NCBI RefSeq assembly: GCF_000382125.1
Contig: NZ_KB907551.1
Coordinates: forward strand, 1 to 64,000
Reading direction: 5' to 3'
Origin: Eudoraea adriatica DSM 19308
Lineage (GTDB): Bacteria; Bacteroidota; Bacteroidia; Flavobacteriales; Flavobacteriaceae
Length of the DNA stretch: 64,000 bases
Shown here: positions 25,413-33,461 of the stretch, piece after piece
Layout: each line of letters opens with the position of its first letter
Position numbering within the stretch: the stretch's first letter is position 1
Notes under the pieces: generated by a model
Told to the model about the DNA's origin: nothing
Seen by the model: the letters and a program-made list of their open reading frames with translations, nothing else
Database searches by the model: none
Position numbers and translations under genes: made by a program

Positions 25413-25742
25413 TTATTTAGGATTTACACTAATTCTAGGGTCGTGGCTAATAATTTGACCATCGCAGTGAGCGGTAATAGTATAGTCCTCATGGACCGAA
25501 CCTACATTTCCTATTGTTCCCCTCCAGTTTTTAGAATCTGAATTGGGAAAAGGAGCAGGAAGAGAGCTCCAGATTTGGGTTTCGCCTGCCCCCGAAACCT
25601 GAGTAATCGTAATACTTTCAATTTTAGCGCCTGTTACATTCCATAAAACAAAGTCACCATGATTGGCAGTGGCATTTCCATTATTATTCATTGTAACAGT
25701 GTTCTCACTGCAATCTGTTACTTGAATTGTTACTGTAGGCAT
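25413..25742 (-). CDS. Small beta-rich protein, unknown, upstream partner of the cyclase
   Basis: A 109-residue protein without signal peptide or membrane segment (MPTVTIQVTDCSENTVTMNN). It is rich in Thr, Asn, Ser and alternating strand residues (KIESITITQVSGAGETQIW, HEDYTITAHCDGQIISHDP) and looks like a compact beta sandwich. No family is recognised with confidence. Four bases separate it from the cyclase gene, so the two are almost certainly translated from one mRNA, which suggests a functional link to cAMP signalling. Confidence 0.65.
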   Translation of the reverse strand: MPTVTIQVTDCSENTVTMNNNGNATANHGDFVLWNVTGAKIESITITQVSGAGETQIWSSLPAPFPNSDSKNWRGTIGNVGSVHEDYTITAHCDGQIISHDPRISVNPK

Positions 25743-26329
25743 AATATTTATTATTTATTGGTTAATAATTTGTTTATTCTTCAATAATCTAAAAAAAAAT
25801 CATTAGCATGAAAGAAAAATAGGACGAGAGTAGGGTTTTTCTGTCCCAAGGCCTTAATATATTGTCCGAAAAAAGTCAAAACCTTTGAAAAAGTGTAGTG
25901 CAGGTACTTAGGAGATTTGATTAATCAAGTTTTTTTAGGATGCTTCACCCAAATAAGCAAGACAGACTGGGGTTTTATCTGCGAAGTCAAACTGGGAGGA
26001 AATAAACTCTTAGAGGCCCGCTTAAAGAATGTGAAACATGAGTAGCATACCTGTCTGCCGACAAGGCAGGCTCGCGCTAGCGGAGCCTTATTTTTTTTTA
26101 AATTTCTAATGTTTCCAATGTCTAACTTTACTAATTTACAATGTTTAAACTTTTGCTGATCTGGAACATAATGTTTAAAATCATAAATTAATTTAACACA
26201 AAAATGCAAAGAGTGAAATAAAGTTCAGCTAGCAAAAAAGTAGCTATAGTGTTCCAGCTCAAACATCTAGACAGATGCCGGTGCTGTCCTCATAATACTT
26301 CTGTATCTTATACCTAAAAATAAATTAAG
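25743..26329. other. Divergent intergenic region, no gene supported
   Basis: An apparent 94-codon minus-strand frame (25925-26209) runs straight through the REP-like element at 26058 and is rejected as coding. The region otherwise holds the promoters of the small beta-rich protein (minus) and of the glycoside-hydrolase-like protein (plus). Confidence 0.6.
26058..26083. repeat. REP-like 26-base element, copy 2
   Basis: Identical over 26 bases to 23543-23568 (CCGACAAGGC ... GCTAGCGG). The shared element is 2.5 kb away and unrelated to coding sequence. Confidence 0.75.
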
Positions 26330-27424
26330 ATGAATTCAACTATAAAATTCTGTTTTCGATACATTTTACTTTATACTACATTATGTCCATTATTATTTAT
26401 GTCCTGTGAGCAAAAATCTACCGAAACAGCTGAGATCAGGGGTGTTTATGGAGACCCTAAACCTTTCTGGGATAAAGAATTAAATCTCAATAATCTTGGG
26501 GTTAATGCTATTTTTGTCCACAGCGGATCGATCAATCATGAAATGGTTAACAGGGCCAGATCTGAGGGATTACTGTTATTTGCTGAATTTGCCACCTTGA
26601 ATGGTAAAAATTATGTAGAAACGCACCCTGAAGCCTGGGCAATCAATGAAAAAGGTGAAAAAGTGCAAGCTGCATCGTGGTTTATGGGGGTTTGTCCTAC
26701 CGAACCCGGTTTCCGTCAGTATCGTTTTGGCCAGCTACGGGATTTACTTTTGGAGTATGATCTGGATGGTGTTTGGATGGACTATGTGCATTGGCATGCA
26801 CAGTTTGAAGAACCTGAGCCCATCTTGCCCGAAACGTGTTTTTGTGATCATTGTCTTGATAATTTCTCAAAAGATTCAGGAATCGAAATACCGGACGGAA
26901 TTACCTCAAAGAAGGCACTATGGATACTGAACAACCATGATGAATCATGGCGTAATTGGCGATGCGAGGTGATTTATGATTGGACCTATGAAATAAAAAG
27001 CATTATCAAGGAAATCAAACCAGAGGCGCTCCTTGGACTTTATCATTGTCCGTGGGACGATCAGGAATTTAATAGTGCAAGGCGTCGCATACTGGGACTC
27101 GACTATAATCTATTAAAAGAAACCATCGATGTATTTTCTCCTATGGTATACCATAGGAGAATGGGAAGAGAGCCCGCTTGGGTAAAAGAGAATATACGCT
27201 GGTTTAGCAATCGACTAAATATCAGAAAGGATTCTTATCCAAAAGTATGGCCTATCGTCCAGGCATATAATAACCCGGGTATCATTTCCAATAAGGAATT
27301 TGAAACTGTTCTGAAGGGTGGACTGGCAGGCAAATCTAGCGGAGTGATGATGTTTACAACTTCTGCCGTAGCTGAAGATGAAGGTAAAACAGAAGTGATG
27401 AAAAATGTGTATACTCATAACTAA
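26330..27424 (+). CDS. Glycoside-hydrolase-like lipoprotein (TIM barrel)
   Basis: A 364-residue lipoprotein (signal ending LLFMSC). The body reads as a TIM-barrel of the hypothetical glycoside hydrolase (GHL) type. It has HSGSINHEMVNRARSEGLLLFAEFA near the N-terminus, PTEPGFRQYRFGQLRDLL, then DLDGVWMDYVHWH with an acidic residue at the usual strand-4 position. A Cys cluster CFCDHCLDNF and SPMVYHRRMG follow. The DGVWMDY and CDHC-x-F segments are typical of GHL6/GHL10-like proteins linked to polysaccharide metabolism. The substrate is unknown. It stands alone, convergent with the defence island. Confidence 0.6.
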   Translation: MNSTIKFCFRYILLYTTLCPLLFMSCEQKSTETAEIRGVYGDPKPFWDKELNLNNLGVNAIFVHSGSINHEMVNRARSEGLLLFAEFATLNGKNYVETHPEAWAINEKGEKVQAASWFMGVCPTEPGFRQYRFGQLRDLLLEYDLDGVWMDYVHWHAQFEEPEPILPETCFCDHCLDNFSKDSGIEIPDGITSKKALWILNNHDESWRNWRCEVIYDWTYEIKSIIKEIKPEALLGLYHCPWDDQEFNSARRRILGLDYNLLKETIDVFSPMVYHRRMGREPAWVKENIRWFSNRLNIRKDSYPKVWPIVQAYNNPGIISNKEFETVLKGGLAGKSSGVMMFTTSAVAEDEGKTEVMKNVYTHN

Positions 27425-27484
27425 GCAGCCGTGGAGCCTTACTAAATCTTCCAAAACCCTATGACCATTGGATTAAAAAGAAAA

Positions 27485-27511
27485 AGTCCAGCTTAGTAAA
27501 TAAGCTGGACT
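27485..27511 (-). terminator. Rho-independent terminator at the island edge
   Basis: A perfect 11-base-pair stem, AGTCCAGCTTA/TAAGCTGGACT, with a 5-base loop, followed on the minus strand by TTTTTCTTTTT. It lies directly after the tRNA fragment, as expected for the native end of a tRNA gene. It may also stop plus-strand transcription from the gene ending at 27424. Confidence 0.85.
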
Positions 27512-27518
27512 CTTCTTC

Positions 27519-27548
27519 TGGTGGTCCCACCTGGGCTCGAACCAGGGA
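27519..27548 (-). other. tRNA 3'-end fragment with CCA: left attachment-site candidate of the defence island
   Basis: On the minus strand: T-stem CCTGG, loop TTCGAGC, CCAGG, acceptor strand TGGGACC and then ACCA. The sequence 5' of it is not a tRNA but the end of the KAP NTPase module. A perfect terminator follows. This is the signature of a tRNA 3' end duplicated by a site-specific integrase. Because an intact tRNA should lie at the other end of the element, the element extends toward higher coordinates and probably beyond the window. It resembles, from memory, the 3' half of tRNA-Met(CAT). Confidence 0.65.
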
Positions 27549-27571
27549 CAGTAACACCTTATTTTCCAGCT

Positions 27572-27618
27572 ATTTGTCAACTTGCCCACTTAATGGGATT
27601 CCGAATTGTATGCCTTAT
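27572..27618. repeat. Degenerate ~48-base repeat, copy A
   Basis: Contains ATTTGTCAACTTG and CCGAATTGTATGCCTTATT. It is clearly related to 38480-38527 and, in its second half, to 39713-39753. It lies between the KAP NTPase stop and the tRNA fragment. Confidence 0.5.
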
Positions 27619-29096
27619 TATTTAATTAATTTTAATTCTCTAATTTTCTCAGACGTTTTTTTCATAAAATACATCAAATTTATCTTTTGTGCTTCCATTG
27701 AATAAGAATGATCATCTCTGGTAATTTCTTTTACAATTATATCCTCAGCAATTACAGGAGTAGAACTTCTTGTCGTATAAATGACTTCCTGCTGAAAGTC
27801 AGGTATAAAACATTTTAATGACTCCTTTTCATGGCTATTTAGAGCGCCATTAAATACTATATTATCTATATCTAAAATTGGTATAAGATGTTTCAAATCC
27901 GTTACATCACCTTGGCGCATTTCCATATTGTCAACATCTTTTATTGTATCTAACATTTCGATGAAGTTATCTCCTCCATCAAGTATTTTAGCCATAATAA
28001 AATGGAATTTAATATATGGAAAATGCTCTTCTGGGTATCGTCTTTCTCCAATCATAAATTTAAAATTTGAAGGTAAAACGATTGAACTATTGTCAAAACT
28101 TAATAAAATTCTAAGATTAATATAATTTACCTTTAAACCCATTCTTAATAAGTTTTTCATCCAGGGGCCAAATATATTAATTGAATAATCATTTATGGAA
28201 TCTACAAACTGACCTATTATCGATGAAATATTCTCCTCATTATCATAGTAAAATATTGATCTTGAATAGAATTTGTTTAAATATCCGTTGAAATCAGTTT
28301 TAGGACCATATTTATGTTTGTAGATACTTTTCAAATTCTTTACATCAGCAACAAAAATAACTTTGTCCAATCCAAACTTGTTTTCCATAGTATTAGCATC
28401 AAAATGTGCTGAAAAAATATTTAATAATCGAAAAATATCACTAGGGTCTAACCTGTCAAGATCATCAATTATCAATACTACATTTTTACTCGTTTTTTCC
28501 TTTACCTCTTCAATTAGCTGATAAATTATTTGAGTTATTACATTATTTTCATAAATGTTTCCTGGTTTTTCAATATTTTGATCTAAGTAGTCTTTTATTA
28601 CTTTTAATTCTTGATTTTCCTCAATTTTCTTATCATATTTTGAGTACTTATCTTTCGATTCATTCACAAATCTTACTAATGGAGAAACAAGCTTAATAAA
28701 TGAAGATTCGTCTTCAGAAAAACTGGCACTTTCCCCTAAATGGCTTATATTTTCAATAAAAGAAGGGATAATTCTATCCAAAGTTTTGATAACATATCCT
28801 TGTAGTTTTAAAAATAGAGGAAGTTCTGCATTGGAAAATGCAGCTATATTTAAATTTAAAATTTCTAATAATATGTCTGTTTTTATAAGTTCAAAGATGT
28901 CATTATTACTACTAACTGAGTAATTAATTGGGAACAAATGTATCTTAATATATTTCTCATTTTCATTAAAGAACTTATTCAAAAACCAAGTTTTGCCTAT
29001 TCCAAAAATTCCCGAAAACAGGATTCTCTCATTCTTCTCTATTGTTAAGTGCTTTTCAAAACTTTCAATGGGAATACTTAAAGGGGAAATTTCCAT
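27618..29096 (-). CDS. KAP-family P-loop NTPase
   Basis: A 492-residue ATPase of the KAP/STAND-like group. Walker A is GIFGIGKT (~29-36). Walker B and the following aspartates read VVLIIDDLDRLDPSDIFRLLNIF (~205-225), the DLDR signature of KAP NTPases. Between them lies a helical insert (~60-190), and the C-terminal part is a helical winged-helix-like region with no membrane segments, unlike many KAP proteins. It is the last gene of the type I restriction operon, 61 bases after the YgjP-like gene. Related NTPases occur often in phage-defence loci; a role as sensor or effector is inferred from this position only. Confidence 0.75.
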   Translation of the reverse strand: MEISPLSIPIESFEKHLTIEKNERILFSGIFGIGKTWFLNKFFNENEKYIKIHLFPINYSVSSNNDIFELIKTDILLEILNLNIAAFSNAELPLFLKLQGYVIKTLDRIIPSFIENISHLGESASFSEDESSFIKLVSPLVRFVNESKDKYSKYDKKIEENQELKVIKDYLDQNIEKPGNIYENNVITQIIYQLIEEVKEKTSKNVVLIIDDLDRLDPSDIFRLLNIFSAHFDANTMENKFGLDKVIFVADVKNLKSIYKHKYGPKTDFNGYLNKFYSRSIFYYDNEENISSIIGQFVDSINDYSINIFGPWMKNLLRMGLKVNYINLRILLSFDNSSIVLPSNFKFMIGERRYPEEHFPYIKFHFIMAKILDGGDNFIEMLDTIKDVDNMEMRQGDVTDLKHLIPILDIDNIVFNGALNSHEKESLKCFIPDFQQEVIYTTRSSTPVIAEDIIVKEITRDDHSYSMEAQKINLMYFMKKTSEKIRELKLIK

Positions 29097-29157
29097 AACT
29101 TCTACTTCTCTTAATTTTATTGGATTTGCCTAATTTTAAGATTCTAATTCATCTAAT

Positions 29158-29886
29158 TTAATACCCCCAATCATTATGCACAATGGGCAAATTATTTAAT
29201 TCATCACGATACATTCGCCATTTAGGCATAAACTTATCCAAATAAGCTATAAAATTGTCGTTATGATTCCGCTCTAATAAATGAATCAGTTCGTGGACCA
29301 CTATATACTCTAAACATATCGGTGGCTTTTTAGCCAGTTCCAGGTTTAACCAAATTCGTTTAGCATCCGTATTGCAAGACCCCCACTTTGTTTTCATTTG
29401 CTTTACACCCCAATCATTGACTTTAACGCCTAAGATTTTCTCCCACTTTTCAATAAGTGACGGGATTTGAATTTTCAGCTGTTTACGGTACCATTCTTTC
29501 ATTATTCTAGCCTTTTCTTCAACAGTGGCTCCTTTTGAAACTTTTAGGTGAATTTTTTTGGTGCCGCTAATACTGACTTTGCCATACCCATCGTGTTGTT
29601 TTACTTCTAGAATATATCTTTTACCCTGGAAAAAATGGCTTTCTCCTGATACATAGTCTCGTTTTGTTTCTCTGGCTTGCTGCTTGAAGTTTTTGACGTG
29701 TTTTTTTATCCAACCAAGCTTACTAATAGCAAATAACCTTAGTACTTCCTCATCTGTGTTTTGAGGCACAGCCAATCTTATCTTACCATGAGGTGGATAT
29801 ACAGCCAAGTGCATGTTCTTGATGTCCTTCCTAACAACATCAATCTGCACATTAGCAATTTGTAATATTTCAGGACTAATACTCAC
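29158..29886 (-). CDS. YgjP-like metallopeptidase (DUF45/M48-type)
   Basis: A 242-residue protein of the YgjP family. The zinc site is HELIH (His198, Glu199, His202) followed by ERNHNDNF, the third ligand region. The WGSC motif (KMKTKWGSCN) just upstream is a family mark, and the N-terminal half forms a beta-domain (VYPPHGKIRLAVPQNTDEEV). The gene overlaps the end of hsdR by 11 bases, so both are translationally coupled. YgjP-like proteins are frequent companions of type I restriction systems; their role there is unknown. Confidence 0.88.
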   Translation of the reverse strand: MSISPEILQIANVQIDVVRKDIKNMHLAVYPPHGKIRLAVPQNTDEEVLRLFAISKLGWIKKHVKNFKQQARETKRDYVSGESHFFQGKRYILEVKQHDGYGKVSISGTKKIHLKVSKGATVEEKARIMKEWYRKQLKIQIPSLIEKWEKILGVKVNDWGVKQMKTKWGSCNTDAKRIWLNLELAKKPPICLEYIVVHELIHLLERNHNDNFIAYLDKFMPKWRMYRDELNNLPIVHNDWGY

Positions 29887-32800
29887 TCTGTGCCTTTATT
29901 ATGTCCATTAATTTCATGGTTTTTTGAGGGTCATTGATAATCTTGTTTACCTCAATACGGAGTTTCTTTTCTTTTATGCCTCCATCACGCCAATCATCAA
30001 GCTTATTATAACGAATAGCCTTATCCAATAGGGTGGCTAGCTCCTCATCATTATCTAAATTATCATATAGGGCTTGCTTCGCCTTTGTATTTATATTAGT
30101 TGGGTAAGATGCATTAGTAGTAGGATCAGTAACATTCTTTGCTAGCTGCTTTATTTTCTCTAAATAGTTCAGGTATGCTATGGTTTCTTGTTTTCTTTCT
30201 AAGATCAGATCATTAAGAAGTACGGACATTTTCTCGTAATACTTTGGATTGGCTTGAGACTCTTCATTGATTACTTTCCTAACGTTGTTCTCAACGGTTT
30301 CTGCTACTGTTGTTTGTCTACTTCTCTTTTGATCTTCTGGCGTTCCTGCTAACTCATCTCCCAATTTTACAATCAAATCCACCAATGAATTATTCTCAAA
30401 GTCAGAAATCTTCTTACTTGCATTGGCGTCTAAATACATATCCATGAGCTGCCTCATACCAGGTTCAAAACGTTTAAAATCTAGGTAATCACCACTGGCT
30501 TGCTTAATGGTTTCTCTTAGGTCCGAATAATACTGTACTTGTATTTTTATTTTGCTTGCTTCTGTATCAGAATAACCCAAAGCGTGCATTTCATTGGCTA
30601 CATTGGAATAGGCTCTTATTAATTTGACTACCGCCTTATATAAGCCTACTCTTTTTTCTTCTGTATCCTTTATATCATTTGGATTTTCTGAATTGCCACA
30701 GAAATATTTTATAAAGTTTGGTTCATCTTTTGGATGTACTGGCTCACACATGGCAATAATAGCCTCTAAGGAAGTTTCTAAGCGCTCCTTGCTTACTGCA
30801 TGCCTATCCTTAAGTAATCCTTTTACATCTTCTTTGTCATAGTTATCAAATACTTGAGAGGTATAGTCTGTAATGGATTTCTGCAAGCTTTGAAATAAGT
30901 CTTTATAGTCTATGATATAGCCATACTCTTTACTTTCTGTATCTATCCGATTTACACGACAAATAGCCTGAAATAAGCCATGATCTTGCATACTTTTGTC
31001 TATGTACAGATAAGTTGCCGAGGGCGCATCAAAGCCTGTTAAGAGTTTATCTACCACAATTAAAAGCTTCATTTTATTAGGCTCTTTGATAAACTTCGCT
31101 ATAGCCTCAACTTCAAATTCTTCAGTAGATTTTCCATTGAGCATTTTGGTATAGACCTCATACTTTAGAAGTTTATCTGTAGGATTGTCTTCTCCCGTTT
31201 CTTCTCCTTTTAAATCACCATGATTCGGCTGGTAGGAGGTAATGATAGCACAGTCTTTAAAACCGCTATTCTGGAACAGATCATAGTATTTACAGGCTTG
31301 GTACACAGAGCCAGAAACTAACATCGCATTTCCTTCTCCTGTGGAGAGTCTGGGTTTTACTTTAAAATCCTTGATGATATCAAAGACTATTTTCTCTAGT
31401 CTTGATTTAGAACCCAGCACCTTCTGCATGGTGCCCCAGCGCTTTTTGAGCTCTACTTTTGCCACATCTGTAAGCCCTTTGGTTTCTGCTTCAAACCACT
31501 CGTCAATACTTTGTTGGTCGGTGACAAATTGCTCTACATCTCTAGCTTCATATAATAAATCCAGCACCACACCATCTGCAACGGCTTCATCAAACTTGTA
31601 TGGGTTCCCAATATAGGGTCCAAATATTTCAATAGATTTTTGTTTGTCCTTTTTAAGTAATGGTGTTCCTGTATACCCAATAAATAAGGCATCAGGTAAT
31701 ATCATTTTCATGGCATCATGTAGCTTGCCAGATTGTGTACGGTGACACTCATCTACAAATACGAAAATTTCTCCCTTTGCCTTAAAATAACTCCCTAAAT
31801 TGGCTTTTAACTCTTCTATAAACGAATCGTAATCCCCTTCCTCTGCATTTCTACCAAACTTATGGACCAAGCTACAAACCAGCATTTCAGTTTTATGATT
31901 CAAAACGTTGATTAACCCTCTACCACTTTTGGTTCTGTAGATTTTTTCATCAACTCCCGTAAAAAGCTTTTCAATTTGGCCATCTAGTTCTTCACGGTCT
32001 GTAATAATAAGCACACGACTATCTCTTACATTTTCTCGTATCCATTTGGTGAGCCATACCATGACTAATGACTTTCCTGAGCCTTGGGTATGCCAAAGAA
32101 TACCTCCTTGTTTGGTCCTTACATTGGTTTGAGCGGCCTTAATTCCGAAGTACTGATTGGGACGGCATAATTTCTTAACGCCTTTATCAAAGACAACAAA
32201 ATCATGAACAAGCTCTAAGAATCTGTTTTTCTCACAGAGTAAATAGATATGCTTGTCCAGCACATAATCAAATTCGGTATCGGATGCTTCTTTCCAGGTT
32301 TGGAAATATTTCTCTGGAGTTTCTATGGTACCATAGCGCAATCCCTGTGTGTCATTCCCCGCCAATACAAACTGCATGGTAGTAAAAAACTTGGGGATAA
32401 ATTCATCCTTTTGGTTATCCAGGTTCTGGCGAATACCCTGCTCAACGCCAACTTTACTGCGCTTTAATTCTATAACTCCAAGCGCGATACCATTCACATA
32501 AATAACTACGTCCGGACGCTTTTTATGTTTCCCTTGAACCGTTACTTCTTCTGCTACACCAAATTCATTACTCCTTTTATCCTTCCAATCTATGAGCCAT
32601 ACCGTTTCTTTTGGTTGCCCCAGTTCTTCGCGAACTGTAACACCATAGCGCAATAAATGATATACCTCTCTGTTGGCCTCATATAATCCATTGGATAAGT
32701 TACTTGCTGCCTTTACTAGCTTATCTATTGCCTTTTGGGACTGTATGACGGAATAGCCTTTATCTAATAAATACTTTTTTAAAATTTCCTCTTCAATGGG

Positions 32801-32917
32801 TTGAATCCGTACTCCTTCCTCCCAGTCACCTAAATAAGTATATTCCAATTCGGTTTGGAATAACCGAATGACCCTATTTTGAGATGCTCTTTCTGGTTTG
32901 CCTATATGCTTATTCAT
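29876..32917 (-). CDS. hsdR: Type I restriction enzyme, R subunit
   Basis: A 1013-residue HsdR: DNA translocase and nuclease of the type I complex. An N-terminal PD-(D/E)XK nuclease contains GVIELKRSK (~145). Two RecA-like motor domains follow: Walker A TQGSGKS (~278), DECHR (~386), FIGYTGTP, and motif VI-like QAICRVNR. A helical C-terminal region binds the methylase. Length is normal for the family (~1000). It overlaps the PD-(D/E)XK-like gene upstream by 8 bases and the YgjP-like gene downstream by 11. All key motifs are intact, so it should be active when assembled with HsdM and HsdS. Confidence 0.95.
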   Translation of the reverse strand: MNKHIGKPERASQNRVIRLFQTELEYTYLGDWEEGVRIQPIEEEILKKYLLDKGYSVIQSQKAIDKLVKAASNLSNGLYEANREVYHLLRYGVTVREELGQPKETVWLIDWKDKRSNEFGVAEEVTVQGKHKKRPDVVIYVNGIALGVIELKRSKVGVEQGIRQNLDNQKDEFIPKFFTTMQFVLAGNDTQGLRYGTIETPEKYFQTWKEASDTEFDYVLDKHIYLLCEKNRFLELVHDFVVFDKGVKKLCRPNQYFGIKAAQTNVRTKQGGILWHTQGSGKSLVMVWLTKWIRENVRDSRVLIITDREELDGQIEKLFTGVDEKIYRTKSGRGLINVLNHKTEMLVCSLVHKFGRNAEEGDYDSFIEELKANLGSYFKAKGEIFVFVDECHRTQSGKLHDAMKMILPDALFIGYTGTPLLKKDKQKSIEIFGPYIGNPYKFDEAVADGVVLDLLYEARDVEQFVTDQQSIDEWFEAETKGLTDVAKVELKKRWGTMQKVLGSKSRLEKIVFDIIKDFKVKPRLSTGEGNAMLVSGSVYQACKYYDLFQNSGFKDCAIITSYQPNHGDLKGEETGEDNPTDKLLKYEVYTKMLNGKSTEEFEVEAIAKFIKEPNKMKLLIVVDKLLTGFDAPSATYLYIDKSMQDHGLFQAICRVNRIDTESKEYGYIIDYKDLFQSLQKSITDYTSQVFDNYDKEDVKGLLKDRHAVSKERLETSLEAIIAMCEPVHPKDEPNFIKYFCGNSENPNDIKDTEEKRVGLYKAVVKLIRAYSNVANEMHALGYSDTEASKIKIQVQYYSDLRETIKQASGDYLDFKRFEPGMRQLMDMYLDANASKKISDFENNSLVDLIVKLGDELAGTPEDQKRSRQTTVAETVENNVRKVINEESQANPKYYEKMSVLLNDLILERKQETIAYLNYLEKIKQLAKNVTDPTTNASYPTNINTKAKQALYDNLDNDEELATLLDKAIRYNKLDDWRDGGIKEKKLRIEVNKIINDPQKTMKLMDIIKAQSEY

Positions 32918-33461
32918 GATATTTCACTTCAATTAAACAAGAATAATGAGCACTTTTCTTACTTTCAAAGGATGATGCTGCTTTACAAGCCCTTCTAACT
33001 TTTGCTATGTATTTCTCATCTATTATTTCATTTAATATTGCTTTGCCATCTTCCATCACATATTTAGAAGGTCTAAATTTTTGACTAACCAATAATAGAA
33101 AACATCTGACTGAGGGATTTTCTTTATGACATTGAGCTAAACGTATAAAATCCTTAGTAACTTCTTTATTTGAAGATTTTGCTCGTTTTACTTCAATTAC
33201 CGAATCGATTATCCCATTATTCTTTATTACTAAATCAGCCCTTTTCTTCCCAAGCTTGGGGACATTGAGATTTTTATATTTCAACTCACAATCAAGTGTA
33301 AAATTGTCTTTTAAACTTCCTTTAATCAAAGAAACTGCTTCACCCACAATTGCACCTTCTGTTAATGGATAATGTCTGAATAATTGGGTTTTATACCCCA
33401 TCCAAAAGGATGTGCCCTGAAGTAAATTCTCTGTCCAATTTGGTGTCTTTTTCCAACTCAT
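32910..33461 (-). CDS. PD-(D/E)XK nuclease-like protein inside the type I operon
   Basis: A 183-residue protein I cannot place in a named family. It shows a PD-(D/E)XK-like core: Glu41 (IVGEAVSL helix), then GKKRADLVIKN (Asp76) and DSVIEVKRA (Glu90, Lys92), then a strand-helix unit VRCFLLLVSQKF. This spacing is standard for the fold. It overlaps hsdS by 4 bases (ATGA) and hsdR by 8, so it is a full member of the operon, which is unusual: type I systems normally have S next to R or M. It could be a further nuclease, an anti-restriction modulator or a structural part. Catalysis is unproven. Confidence 0.65.
   Translation of the reverse strand: MSWKKTPNWTENLLQGTSFWMGYKTQLFRHYPLTEGAIVGEAVSLIKGSLKDNFTLDCELKYKNLNVPKLGKKRADLVIKNNGIIDSVIEVKRAKSSNKEVTKDFIRLAQCHKENPSVRCFLLLVSQKFRPSKYVMEDGKAILNEIIDEKYIAKVRRACKAASSFESKKSAHYSCLIEVKYHE

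Noticed and set aside
25925-26209. 94-codon minus-strand frame
   Set aside because: It runs through the REP-like element at 26058, giving an artificial basic/cysteine-rich peptide.
27519-27548. Complete tRNA gene
   Set aside because: No D-arm, anticodon arm or 5' acceptor strand lies in the 60 bases upstream; only the T-arm and acceptor 3' strand are present.
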